Shown here: in pieces, positions 1 to 5,330 of the stretch
Layout of the letters: every line of letters starts with the position of its first letter
Position numbering within the stretch: position 1 is the first letter of the stretch
NCBI GenBank assembly: GCA_002296975.1
Contig: DBIS01000057.1
Location: 1-15,281, forward strand
Reading direction: 5' to 3'
From: Deltaproteobacteria bacterium UBA796
GTDB taxonomy: Bacteria > Myxococcota_A > UBA796
DNA: 15,281 nucleotides
Position numbers and translations under genes: made by a program
The notes under the pieces: model-generated
The model's database searches: none
What the model was told of the DNA's origin: nothing
Seen by the model: only the letters and a program-made list of their open reading frames with translations

Positions 1-39
1 GGTGGCTTGTTGCTGGGCGTGACTTCTTGAGTACCAATG

Positions 40-1056
40 TCAGAGCGAACGCATCCGCACAATTAAACCCATCTCATCATAGGATTCCAGAACACCTGAA
101 TCGGTGAGGATGAAGTACTCACTCTCGAACCCGCCGATTGTCTTTAGTTTCAAGCCCTTTTTCGTGCGTTGGGTCTTCATGCGGTCGCCTGCATCGTTCT
201 TGTGCGGGCTGTCATCGCAGACCAGATCCATTGTGTGGTGCCCATGCTTTTTCAGAAGTGTGTAGACACATTGAATACCGTCAACGTGCATAGCGCCCAT
301 GTACCAGCGCCATTGGCCAATCAATGCCGGGTCTTTGCCCAGCCTATCTATCTCGGCCGAGAATGCTTTTTGCCGTTCTTGCTCGGCCAGTCGCAGTTCG
401 TTTTTCTTTTCGCGCTCTCTTGCTGCCTCAACCAGCCGTGCTCTCCGTTCCTGGGTTGCTTCCATTTCAGCAACCTCCGCTGCTCTGGCTCGCTCCTCCC
501 TTTCTTTTTTGGCCCCGCTATAACTGGACCAGAACATGAACAAACATGCGGCCATTGCGATTCCGTAAACGGTTCGTCGTTTGTTTTTAACCTTTTGCTC
601 TGCCCACCCTTCGTCGTACTCGTCCCAGTTTTCTAAGTGGCTTTGCCCCTGTTCGGCTTCGTGAGCCGCAGCGGGTGTAGCTTGGTTTTGTTGAACTATG
701 GGATTATTGGCAGCTGCCACAAAGTCCTCGACAAATAAGTCGCCTTCCTGTGTAGAAAACAGCAAGACTCTATTGCCGACTATCTGCAGTACAACTTTGG
801 GCCTGCCAAACAAAGGTGCCTTTTCTGTATACACGGCTGAGATTTTTGTATGCGGATATGAATCACAAGCATTGCCCGCTGTACTTGTCCCGTAGAAAAC
901 CACTCGCTGGTCGGTACAAATCAGGATGCCATTCCTGATATTGAGGCCTTCACCGGTGAGAACAAGAACTAAGTCCAGCCAACACAGGGGCGTTTCCCCT
1001 GGCCTCTGTTCATGATCCTGGAACTCCCACAATAAACGAATCTCTTCACCATTCAT
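40..1056 (-). CDS. Hypothetical PH-like domain / TM / coiled-coil membrane protein
   Basis: I do not recognise a named gene. Residue numbers are for the 338-residue product from the ATG at 1056. Residues ~5-118 have the alternating beta pattern of bacterial PH-like domains (YokE type), including 'LICTDQRVVFYG' and 'VLLFSTQEGDLFVEDF'. An acidic, Gln/Ala-rich linker follows (~119-160). One transmembrane helix lies at ~162-180 (VYGIAMAACLFMFW), preceded by the basic KNKRR, which suggests an N-in topology. A Glu/Arg-rich coiled coil (~182-240) leads to a compact C-terminal domain (~245-338) starting 'LIGQWRWYMG' that could be a small beta-barrel (lipocalin-like). I chose this ATG because GGAG (minus strand, 1068-1065) lies 8 nt upstream. 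The longer reading with GTG at 1065 overlaps that GGAG. The gene follows a truncated minus-strand coding remnant, so it may be the surviving end of a damaged operon. Function unknown; the domain calls are pattern-based. Confidence 0.75.
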   Translation of the reverse strand: MNGEEIRLLWEFQDHEQRPGETPLCWLDLVLVLTGEGLNIRNGILICTDQRVVFYGTSTAGNACDSYPHTKISAVYTEKAPLFGRPKVVLQIVGNRVLLFSTQEGDLFVEDFVAAANNPIVQQNQATPAAAHEAEQGQSHLENWDEYDEGWAEQKVKNKRRTVYGIAMAACLFMFWSSYSGAKKEREERARAAEVAEMEATQERRARLVEAAREREKKNELRLAEQERQKAFSAEIDRLGKDPALIGQWRWYMGAMHVDGIQCVYTLLKKHGHHTMDLVCDDSPHKNDAGDRMKTQRTKKGLKLKTIGGFESEYFILTDSGVLESYDEMGLIVRMRSL

Positions 1057-1080
1057 TGGTTGCACTCCACGTGCGTCAGT

Positions 1081-1227
1081 TTACACAAATCGAGGTAGGT
1101 CGTTCAATGCTACCTCGACCTCATCTGACGGCAGCACAGTCACCATTTGGGGCAGTATGCTAAGGACGTCACGGGCCAGCTTCTCGGCGTCATTCCAGAC
1201 GGCAGGGCCATCGCCCTGGGAAAAAAA
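1081..1227 (-). pseudogene. Probable 3' remnant of a truncated gene
   Basis: On the minus strand one frame reads a protein-like C-terminus with segments such as 'VWNDAEKLARDVLSILPQ' and 'LPSDEVEVALNDLPRFV', ending at TAA (1083-1081). Read upstream, the open frame runs through about 43 plausible residues, then a T7 tract and an in-frame stop about 27 bases beyond the Gln codon at 1218. It has no plausible start codon near its 5' end. The composition is that of an amphipathic, ordinary soluble protein rather than random sequence. It ends 24 bases before the start of the PH-domain gene, as expected for a former upstream operon partner. The break lies about 70 bases from the duplicated tRNA end, so I infer 5' truncation during integration or later deletion. 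It could also be chance open frame. Confidence 0.35.
1091..1117. repeat. 8-bp perfect inverted repeat
   Basis: CGAGGTAG (1091-1098) and CTACCTCG (1110-1117) are perfect inverted repeats around an 11-nt spacer, just upstream of the PH-domain gene and inside the remnant frame. This could be an operator or RNA hairpin, or a coincidence of coding sequence. No T-tract follows in either direction, so it is not a standard intrinsic terminator. Confidence 0.3.
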
Positions 1228-1248
1228 GGGGAGTGATTAGGGGCAATT

Positions 1249-1271
1249 GTATGCACAAAATGTATGCACAA
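1249..1271. repeat. Tandem 11-bp direct repeat, possible recombinase arm sites
   Basis: TGTATGCACAA occurs at 1249-1259 and again at 1261-1271, 12 bp apart centre to centre. A third near copy (GTATGCACAA) lies at 1449-1458 on the other side of the duplicated tRNA end. Short direct repeats flanking a tRNA-derived core resemble arm-type binding sites of tyrosine recombinases. The assignment is an inference; no integrase gene is visible. Confidence 0.4.
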
Positions 1272-1293
1272 CCCCAGATCCAAACCCCAAAGA

Positions 1294-1347
1294 AAAAGCC
1301 CCTCGAACCTTACGATCCGAGGGGCAGATGGTACTCCCAACCGGAGT
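1294..1347. repeat. Duplicated tRNA-Glu 3' end plus terminator (att-like core)
   Basis: This 54-bp segment matches 2091-2144 with two mismatches (1312/2109 and 1342/2139). Its right part equals the last 19 nt of the intact tRNA-Glu gene, including CCA. Its left part equals the tRNA's intrinsic terminator hairpin (arms 1298-1305 and 1318-1325) with a T5 tract on the minus strand. Homology stops at 1348, so it is not a whole decayed tRNA. A 3' tRNA fragment in direct orientation is the usual footprint of site-specific integration at a tRNA gene. The hairpin can probably still terminate minus-strand transcripts entering from the right. Confidence 0.7.
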
Positions 1348-1465
1348 ATCACCAAGAATGGGGTGGCTTCCTGTCAGCGTTTTAGCGGGTGTGGGGAGCG
1401 GCGTTGTGCTTACAAAATGCGGCTATCTGCGGCTATGTATGCCCAGAGGTATGCACAAAGTTGGT
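1348..1465. other. Non-coding stretch inside the putative unit
   Basis: I see no convincing gene here on either strand. The long plus-strand open frames across it run through the tRNA-derived repeat and have no ribosome binding site at their starts. Its content is the direct-repeat cluster at 1418-1458. It also lies immediately downstream of the minus-strand mini-lipoprotein frame. Confidence 0.4.
1418..1458. repeat. Short direct repeats beside the att-like core
   Basis: TGCGGCTAT occurs at 1418-1426 and 1428-1436, exactly 10 bp apart. It is followed by GTATGCACAA at 1449-1458, which repeats the motif at 1249-1271. The 10-bp phasing would place the first pair on the same face of the helix. 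They are compatible with recombinase or iteron-type protein binding; no protein is identified. Confidence 0.35.
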
Positions 1466-1540
1466 TCAGCAGTCGGCGTTGTTCTTGGCTTCACAGCCAA
1501 CCGTCAGCATCAGCACCATCAACCCGGTCAGTGAACGCAT
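1466..1540 (-). CDS. Predicted 24-residue mini-lipoprotein
   Basis: On the minus strand an ATG at 1540-1538 opens a 24-codon frame ending in TGA (1468-1466). A perfect GGAGG (1549-1545) lies 4 nt upstream. The peptide starts MRSLTG, has a hydrophobic core LMVLMLTVG and then Cys16, giving a lipobox-like TVGC. This looks like a signal-peptidase II substrate whose mature part would be only nine residues, CEAKNNADC, with Glu at +2 and a terminal Cys. Very small lipoproteins of this layout include entericidin-like and lysis-type peptides, but I see no specific similarity to those. It lies between the two tRNA-derived repeats. The support is the strong ribosome binding site plus the signal-peptide logic. 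The risk is that such a short frame is fortuitous. Confidence 0.45.
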   Translation of the reverse strand: MRSLTGLMVLMLTVGCEAKNNADC

Positions 1541-1653
1541 TGGGCCTCCGAGGGGGGCAGTTTAGCGCATCAGCAGCGGGATCTGGTCCAGGGCAGTGGC
1601 ACACGTTTCCTGAAGAGTGTGCAAGGATGCATACGCCAACGGCTGGAGAAAGA

Positions 1654-2064
1654 ATGTTCGGAAGGAAAACCAAGAATAAATCAGGACGCAATCTTCAATG
1701 GAGTGTCCCGACCGATGAAGGGGTCCGCGTCATCACCTTCGACTTGAACAGAGCGGATGGCAGTGAAAATGCGATGGATGCATTGTTCAAGATGAAGAAA
1801 TGCATCCGCGTGGATGGCGAGCCCATCGTTGAGTTTGGCCGCCCGATGTCCATATGGAACACGGTGCCGTTTCAAGTGAACAATGTGAACCTGGAACTTC
1901 GGTTTCGAGCGGTCTCCACCCTCGCTGGTGCATCGCTTTATAAAGACGGAGAAAGGCTTGAACCCGAGTCGGGTTTTTTGCTGAGCTCGAACGTGGCCAC
2001 GGGCATCCAAGTGTTTCACATACTGGGGATCATCGGTCTCATTACCTGGGTCGTGATCCAATAG
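1654..2064 (+). CDS. Hypothetical tail-anchored membrane protein
   Basis: The 136-residue product has a basic N-terminus (MFGRKTKNKSGR) and a beta-rich soluble portion (~14-110). A single C-terminal hydrophobic helix follows at about residues 114-135 (IQVFHILGIIGLITWVVI), so the protein is probably tail-anchored with its bulk in the cytoplasm. The start is set by GGAG at 1645-1648, five bases before the ATG. The open frame extends upstream to 1264, but that part crosses the tRNA-derived repeat and is not protein-like. I recognise no family; the 'LYKDGERLEP' segment suggests a small beta-sandwich, which is only an impression. It is the only sizeable gene between the tRNA-Glu repeats and converges on the minus-strand tRNA terminator. 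Confidence 0.7.
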   Translation: MFGRKTKNKSGRNLQWSVPTDEGVRVITFDLNRADGSENAMDALFKMKKCIRVDGEPIVEFGRPMSIWNTVPFQVNNVNLELRFRAVSTLAGASLYKDGERLEPESGFLLSSNVATGIQVFHILGIIGLITWVVIQ

Positions 2065-2090
2065 GGCTGTCGGGCGGTGCTCCCGTAGGC

Positions 2091-2122
2091 AAAAGCCCCT
2101 CGAACCTTGCGATCCGAGGGGC
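2091..2122 (-). terminator. Intrinsic terminator of the gltX-tRNA unit
   Basis: On the minus strand GCCCCTCG (2122-2115) pairs with CGAGGGGC (2102-2095) around a 12-nt loop and is followed by TTTT (2094-2091). It starts three bases after the CCA of tRNA-Glu, as expected for the end of a tRNA transcript. A near-identical copy is present at 1293-1325. Confidence 0.8.
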
Positions 2123-2144
2123 AGATGGTACTCCCAACGGGAGT
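2091..2144. repeat. tRNA-Glu 3' end plus terminator (partner of 1294-1347)
   Basis: This is the copy belonging to the intact tRNA-Glu locus. It is the right-hand member of the 54-bp direct repeat and covers the final 19 nt of the tRNA and its terminator. It would be the attachment site kept functional by the tRNA. Confidence 0.7.
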
Positions 2145-2201
2145 CGAACCCGTGTCTCCGCCGTGAGAGGGCGGCATCCTTGGCCACTAGACGATGGGAG
2201 C
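2126..2201 (-). tRNA. tRNA-Glu (anticodon CTC)
   Basis: The 76-nt cloverleaf has acceptor arm GCTCCCA pairing with TGGGAGT (first pair G-U) and a Glu-like D arm (GTCTAGTGGCC). The anticodon stem-loop is CCGCC-CTCTCAC-GGCGG, with anticodon CTC. The T arm is ACGGG-TTCGACT-CCCGT, the discriminator is A, and CCA is encoded. It lies 18 bases downstream of tRNA-Gln on the same strand and ends at the shared terminator. Its 3' end is duplicated at 1294-1347. Confidence 0.95.
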
Positions 2202-2219
2202 AAAATCAAGATTTCAAAA

Positions 2220-2295
2220 TGGATGGGGTACTAGGTTTCGAACCTAGACTCTTCGGAACCAGAAACCGACGTGTTACCAATTACACCATACCCCA
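2220..2295 (-). tRNA. tRNA-Gln (anticodon CTG)
   Basis: The 76-nt cloverleaf has acceptor arm TGGGGTA pairing with TACCCCA; U1-A72 is a typical tRNA-Gln feature. The D arm contains TGTAATTGGTAACA, the anticodon loop is TTCTGGT (anticodon CTG) and the T arm is CTAGG-TTCGAAA-CCTAG. The discriminator is T and CCA is encoded. The base pair closing the anticodon loop (31-39) is T-T. It lies 37 bases after the gltX stop and 18 bases before tRNA-Glu, with no terminator visible between gltX and it, so co-transcription is likely. Confidence 0.95.
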
Positions 2296-2332
2296 AGAGC
2301 GGGTGGCGCTTAACAAGACCCCCTTGGGTATG

Positions 2333-3763
2333 TCAACTCGGCGACTGTGGGCAACGATCGGCACCTGCGCGTATGCGTCTTATGGCCAGGGTTTTCCCCG
2401 CAGCCACCAACATTTCGTACAAGCCAGGCCCTTTCTTCTGCCCAGTCATGCTCACGCGAATCGGCTGAGCCACCTTGCCGAGCCCCAACTCTCGCGCCTC
2501 GCAAAAAGCCTTCACCGACAGTTCTAGGCTCTCCTCGGTCCACGCCTCATTGGCCTCCAAGACATCCCCTAAATCTCTGAGCACCGCACCCGTGCTGTAC
2601 TTGAGAAACTTCTTGGTCGCCTTGTCGTCCCAAGCCAGTGCCTCGTCCGCTGTAAAGTAAAACGCAGCCGCCTCGACCAGCTCAACCATGGTTTTTGCCC
2701 GCGCTTGCACCGTACCCACCACAGCCTCTAGGCGCGCATCAGTCGCAACCCCCGCCGCCTCAAAATAAGGCAAGGACCGCTCCGCCAACACCTTGGTATC
2801 CATCGCCATGATCCACTGCTGGTTCAGCCAACTTAGCTTGTCCATATCCCACTTCGCACCCGCTTTTGCCACGCCACCCAGCCCAAAGGCGGCCACAGCC
2901 TCGTCTGCGCTGAAATGCTCCATGTCGCCACAGGCCCAACCCAGCCGGGTCAGATAATTCAACAACGCCTCCGGTAAAAAACCCTTCTCTCGGTACGCAC
3001 CCACCGATGTGTCTCCGTGGCGCTTGGACATCTTGCCGCCGTCTTTGCCCAAAATGATAGGCAGGTGGGCAAACTTGGGCACCGGCAAACCCAGCGCCTC
3101 GTACAGCATTTGTTGCTTTGGCGTGTTGTTGAGGTGGTCGTCCCCACGAATCACATGGGTCACCGCCATCTCGTGGTCGTCCACCACCACCACAAAGTTG
3201 TAGGTCGGCGTGCCATTCGAACGCTGAATGATCAGGTCGTCCAGCTCCTCGTTATTAAAGGTGACATCGCCCTTGACCAGGTCAGCCACAACCGTTTCGC
3301 CACTCAGCGGTGCCGCGAAACGAATCACATGCTCGCCGCAATCTGACCCAAGCCCCAATCCACGACAATGACCATCGTATTTGGGCTTGGCACCACTGGC
3401 CTGCGCCGCTTCTCGTACAGCCGTCAGTCGCTCTTTTGTGCAAGTGCACCGGTAGGCTTTTCCAGACTCCAGCATTTGTGCGATGTAAACCGCGTACCGG
3501 CCCTGGCGCTCTGTCTGTCGATATGGCCCATGGTCGCCGCCAGCCCCTGGACCTTCGTCCCAGTCCAGCCCCAACCAGGCCATATCGCGCAGTATTTGCG
3601 CCTCGAACTCTGGCTTGGACCGTTTGGTGTCTGTGTCTTCAATCCGAAGTAAAAACACACCCTTGTTTTTGCGCGCCAACAACCAGTTAAACAAAGCTGT
3701 TCGGGCGCCGCCAATATGTAAATAGCCGGTCGGAGAAGGGGCGAATCTGAGCCGCATAGTCAT
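2333..3763 (-). CDS. gltX: Glutamyl-tRNA synthetase
   Basis: A class I aminoacyl-tRNA synthetase that attaches glutamate to tRNA-Glu, and also to tRNA-Gln if non-discriminating. The 476-residue product has usual family length. It begins MTMRLRFAPSPTGYLHIGG, with the HIGH-type motif HIGG at 16-19. A zinc-binding set C106-x-C108, Y129 and C133 matches the YxC/CxC knuckle of bacterial GluRS. The KMSKR loop is at 244-248 (GGKMSKRHGD). The C-terminal anticodon-binding domain ends in 'IRVSMTG...GPGLYEML'. The start is the ATG at 3763, with GGAAA just upstream; a 16-codon extension to a TTG at 3811 lacks family similarity. Upstream is a small lipoprotein gene (62 bases), and downstream are tRNA-Gln and tRNA-Glu on the same strand. 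Whether it charges tRNA-Gln cannot be read from the sequence. Confidence 0.97.
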   Translation of the reverse strand: MTMRLRFAPSPTGYLHIGGARTALFNWLLARKNKGVFLLRIEDTDTKRSKPEFEAQILRDMAWLGLDWDEGPGAGGDHGPYRQTERQGRYAVYIAQMLESGKAYRCTCTKERLTAVREAAQASGAKPKYDGHCRGLGLGSDCGEHVIRFAAPLSGETVVADLVKGDVTFNNEELDDLIIQRSNGTPTYNFVVVVDDHEMAVTHVIRGDDHLNNTPKQQMLYEALGLPVPKFAHLPIILGKDGGKMSKRHGDTSVGAYREKGFLPEALLNYLTRLGWACGDMEHFSADEAVAAFGLGGVAKAGAKWDMDKLSWLNQQWIMAMDTKVLAERSLPYFEAAGVATDARLEAVVGTVQARAKTMVELVEAAAFYFTADEALAWDDKATKKFLKYSTGAVLRDLGDVLEANEAWTEESLELSVKAFCEARELGLGKVAQPIRVSMTGQKKGPGLYEMLVAAGKTLAIRRIRAGADRCPQSPS

Positions 3764-3825
3764 TGGATTTCCATCGTTTGGGGCAAACCCTCTATCCCCG
3801 ATCGCAGGCAACGTCTTGGCGGCGG

Positions 3826-4302
3826 TTAACGATTGGCGCTGAGGTGCAGTCCATAAGGCCCCAAAAGCCCGTTGACCGCCTCAAAATAGCGCTCCTCTGC
3901 TTGGTAGACCAGTGTGTTTTCGTGTGCGGCCCGCGTGTATGCCTCTAAATCGCCATCGGCCCACGCAAGGCTGATCGCAGTGTAGGCCTTCGAACGAATA
4001 GACCACGCACGGCTTAACTCTGAATGCACAGCCTGCAGTGCCGGTTGGGTGGGCTGAATCCCAGAGACGCCCGCAGACAACGCCGCAGCGACGTTGACGA
4101 TGTCTGCATCAAAACGGTTGGCCACCGCGTGGACGTCGAGTTGCCTTTCCTTGATGCCTTGGGCCATTTCAAGAAAAGTCTGTTGGAGGGCATTATTGTC
4201 ATCAAGATGCCCTTGCATTTGCTCTGCATAGCGCTCATGGGCCTGCTGGGAGGCGCTGGGTCCGCAGGCGAAGAAGGCGAGAATGAAAAGGGTGGGAACC
4301 AT
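3826..4302 (-). CDS. Small predicted lipoprotein, helical
   Basis: The 158-residue product has a short signal peptide (MVPTLFILAFFAC) with Cys13 in a lipobox-like FFAC, so it is probably lipid-anchored in the envelope. The mature part is largely helical and charged/Gln-rich, without recognised catalytic motifs. The region ~20-130 may be a small helical bundle (for example 'ERYAEQMQGHL' and 'AYTRAAHENTLVYQAEERY'). I do not recognise a named family. The gene is divergent from the radical-SAM-like gene (50 bases between starts) and precedes gltX on the same strand. The ribosome binding site is weak (GGA about 7 nt upstream). Confidence 0.75.
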   Translation of the reverse strand: MVPTLFILAFFACGPSASQQAHERYAEQMQGHLDDNNALQQTFLEMAQGIKERQLDVHAVANRFDADIVNVAAALSAGVSGIQPTQPALQAVHSELSRAWSIRSKAYTAISLAWADGDLEAYTRAAHENTLVYQAEERYFEAVNGLLGPYGLHLSANR

Positions 4303-4327
4303 CGGGTGTCCGAGCGGTTAGGGCCAA

Positions 4328-4347
4328 GGCTACACTCAAGAGTAGCC
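4328..4347. promoter_or_regulatory. Inverted repeat between divergent genes
   Basis: GGCTAC (4328-4333) and GTAGCC (4342-4347) form a perfect 6-bp inverted repeat with extra inner pairing. It sits in the 50-bp gap between divergent starts at 4302 and 4353. The hexamer TACACT at 4331-4336 could be a -10 element for the plus strand, but no good -35 is visible. An operator or divergent promoter is plausible but unproven. Confidence 0.25.
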
Positions 4348-4352
4348 CGTCA

Positions 4353-5327
4353 ATGCGCAAGCTGGAACAATCACTGATCAAGAGCCGCGCCATTTTGCGT
4401 CGGGCCTGGTCACAGCTCAGCATTACCGACCCGAGCATTGTGGCGCCAGCGGGCTTGGTATTGCAGGTGGACGACGCCGGATTGCCCGGTTCCATCGGCG
4501 ACGGTGCGCCCCTCAGCACTGCACAATGGCAAAACGCCATCGCTGCGATGGTTGCCCGCCTGGGGCCGTTACCGGTCACGGTTTTGGCCCAGAACAGCGG
4601 CGGTTTGCCCATCGTGGCGATGTTGGTTCGGTTTGCTCACCGCCTTGAGTGCAGTACCCTTTTGGTGACCAACGGCACAGGTGTCGACCACTCGGCCGCG
4701 CATGCTTTGTTGAGTGCGGGCCTCGGCGCCGTGCGTGTGCATGTGGGAGGGGTGTCTGAGGCCGTGCAACAGGCGACCGTGGGTAACTCAGCCGCCGACG
4801 CCACCGGGGCAGTGGCCGTATTGCTCAAAGCTCGGACCGAAGGACAAGCGCCACTCGATGTTGAGGTCGCCATTCCTTGGGTGGTTGGGGTCGACGAAGA
4901 GCTGTCAGCCGTTGTCGGGTGGGCCAAACAGGCAGGGGTCGATGGGCTCAGAATCGCAGCGCCCTACCAGGCCACCTCGATTCCGGTTTTAGCCGAGTTG
5001 CTGAACGACACCATCAACGATGCCGACGGTTTTTTTCGCAACACCTCAAGCTCAATCCGTGCGCTACACGCCATGGCCGACAAGCAAGACGGCGCTCCCG
5101 GCACTCCGCGAGGCTCAGGCCGGCGCCGATGCCCGGTTGGGGGCCAACGTTTGGTCATAGGGGCCCAGCGCGCAGTGTATAGCTGCCCATTCCAGGCCCC
5201 AATGGGCAGTTTGGACGGTGAAATTGATGATGTGTTGTCGCAAGGTCGCCCCCACTTAGAAGCGATTAAAGCATGCACCCGCAGCTGCGTTCACCCAGAC
5301 CTCGCACCGCAACCCCTGCTTGGATGA
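4353..5327 (+). CDS. Radical-SAM-like protein lacking the N-terminal cysteine motif
   Basis: The 324-residue product follows the beta/alpha order of radical SAM enzymes. Strand 1 is 'AGLVLQV' (33-39), 'LSTAQWQNAIAAM' resembles the usual helix, 'NSGGLP' (81-86) sits where GGEP is expected, 'LLVTNGTG' (103-110) matches the common TNG strand, and 'AGVDGLRI' (194-201) is a late strand. The C-terminus resembles a SPASM/Twitch-type tail, with 'VIGAQRAVYSCPF' and Cys260, 278, 308 and 312 (CTRSC followed by VHP). The CxxxCxxC that should follow strand 1 is absent; the residues there are DDAGLPGS. Neither other plus frame supplies the motif, so a simple frameshift does not explain the loss. It is therefore a predicted pseudoenzyme. 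Its stop is 3 bases before the DUF177 gene, suggesting co-expression. No strong ribosome binding site is visible before this ATG. Confidence 0.7.
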   Translation: MRKLEQSLIKSRAILRRAWSQLSITDPSIVAPAGLVLQVDDAGLPGSIGDGAPLSTAQWQNAIAAMVARLGPLPVTVLAQNSGGLPIVAMLVRFAHRLECSTLLVTNGTGVDHSAAHALLSAGLGAVRVHVGGVSEAVQQATVGNSAADATGAVAVLLKARTEGQAPLDVEVAIPWVVGVDEELSAVVGWAKQAGVDGLRIAAPYQATSIPVLAELLNDTINDADGFFRNTSSSIRALHAMADKQDGAPGTPRGSGRRRCPVGGQRLVIGAQRAVYSCPFQAPMGSLDGEIDDVLSQGRPHLEAIKACTRSCVHPDLAPQPLLG

Positions 5328-5330
5328 ACC

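Larger units (their letters stand above)
1294..2144. mobile_element. Putative small integrated unit at tRNA-Glu
   Basis: The two 54-bp tRNA/terminator repeats sit 797 bp apart in direct orientation. This is the structure expected of an element integrated at the tRNA 3' end, or of what remains after deletion. The interval carries repeats near the left core, a predicted 24-residue lipoprotein gene on the minus strand and one plus-strand gene for a tail-anchored protein. It contains no integrase, replication or transfer gene, so it is either a decayed relic, a non-autonomous unit, or one part of a larger island continuing left of the window. A simple segmental duplication of the tRNA end is the main alternative. 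Confidence 0.45.

Noticed and set aside
1485..1500. TTGGCT-tcac-AGCCAA hairpin as a possible terminator
   Set aside because: No T-tract follows on either strand, and it lies within the mini-lipoprotein frame.
1247..1653. Long plus-strand open frames starting at 1247 and 1264
   Set aside because: They run through the tRNA-derived repeat, lack ribosome binding sites at those starts, and their composition is not protein-like; the real start of the second frame is at 1654.
1491..1691. 66-codon minus-strand frame
   Set aside because: It is antisense to the start of the 1654 gene, has no good ribosome binding site, and the neighbouring frame at 1466-1540 has a much better one.
1681..2187. 168-codon minus-strand frame
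   Set aside because: It is opposite the supported plus-strand gene and runs into the tRNA-Glu gene; its protein has no recognisable features.
4303..4350. Sequence TGTCCGAGCGGTTA resembles the D-arm of a tRNA-Ser or tRNA-Leu
   Set aside because: No acceptor stem, T-arm (TTCGA) or proper anticodon arm can be drawn around it, so it is only a local resemblance.
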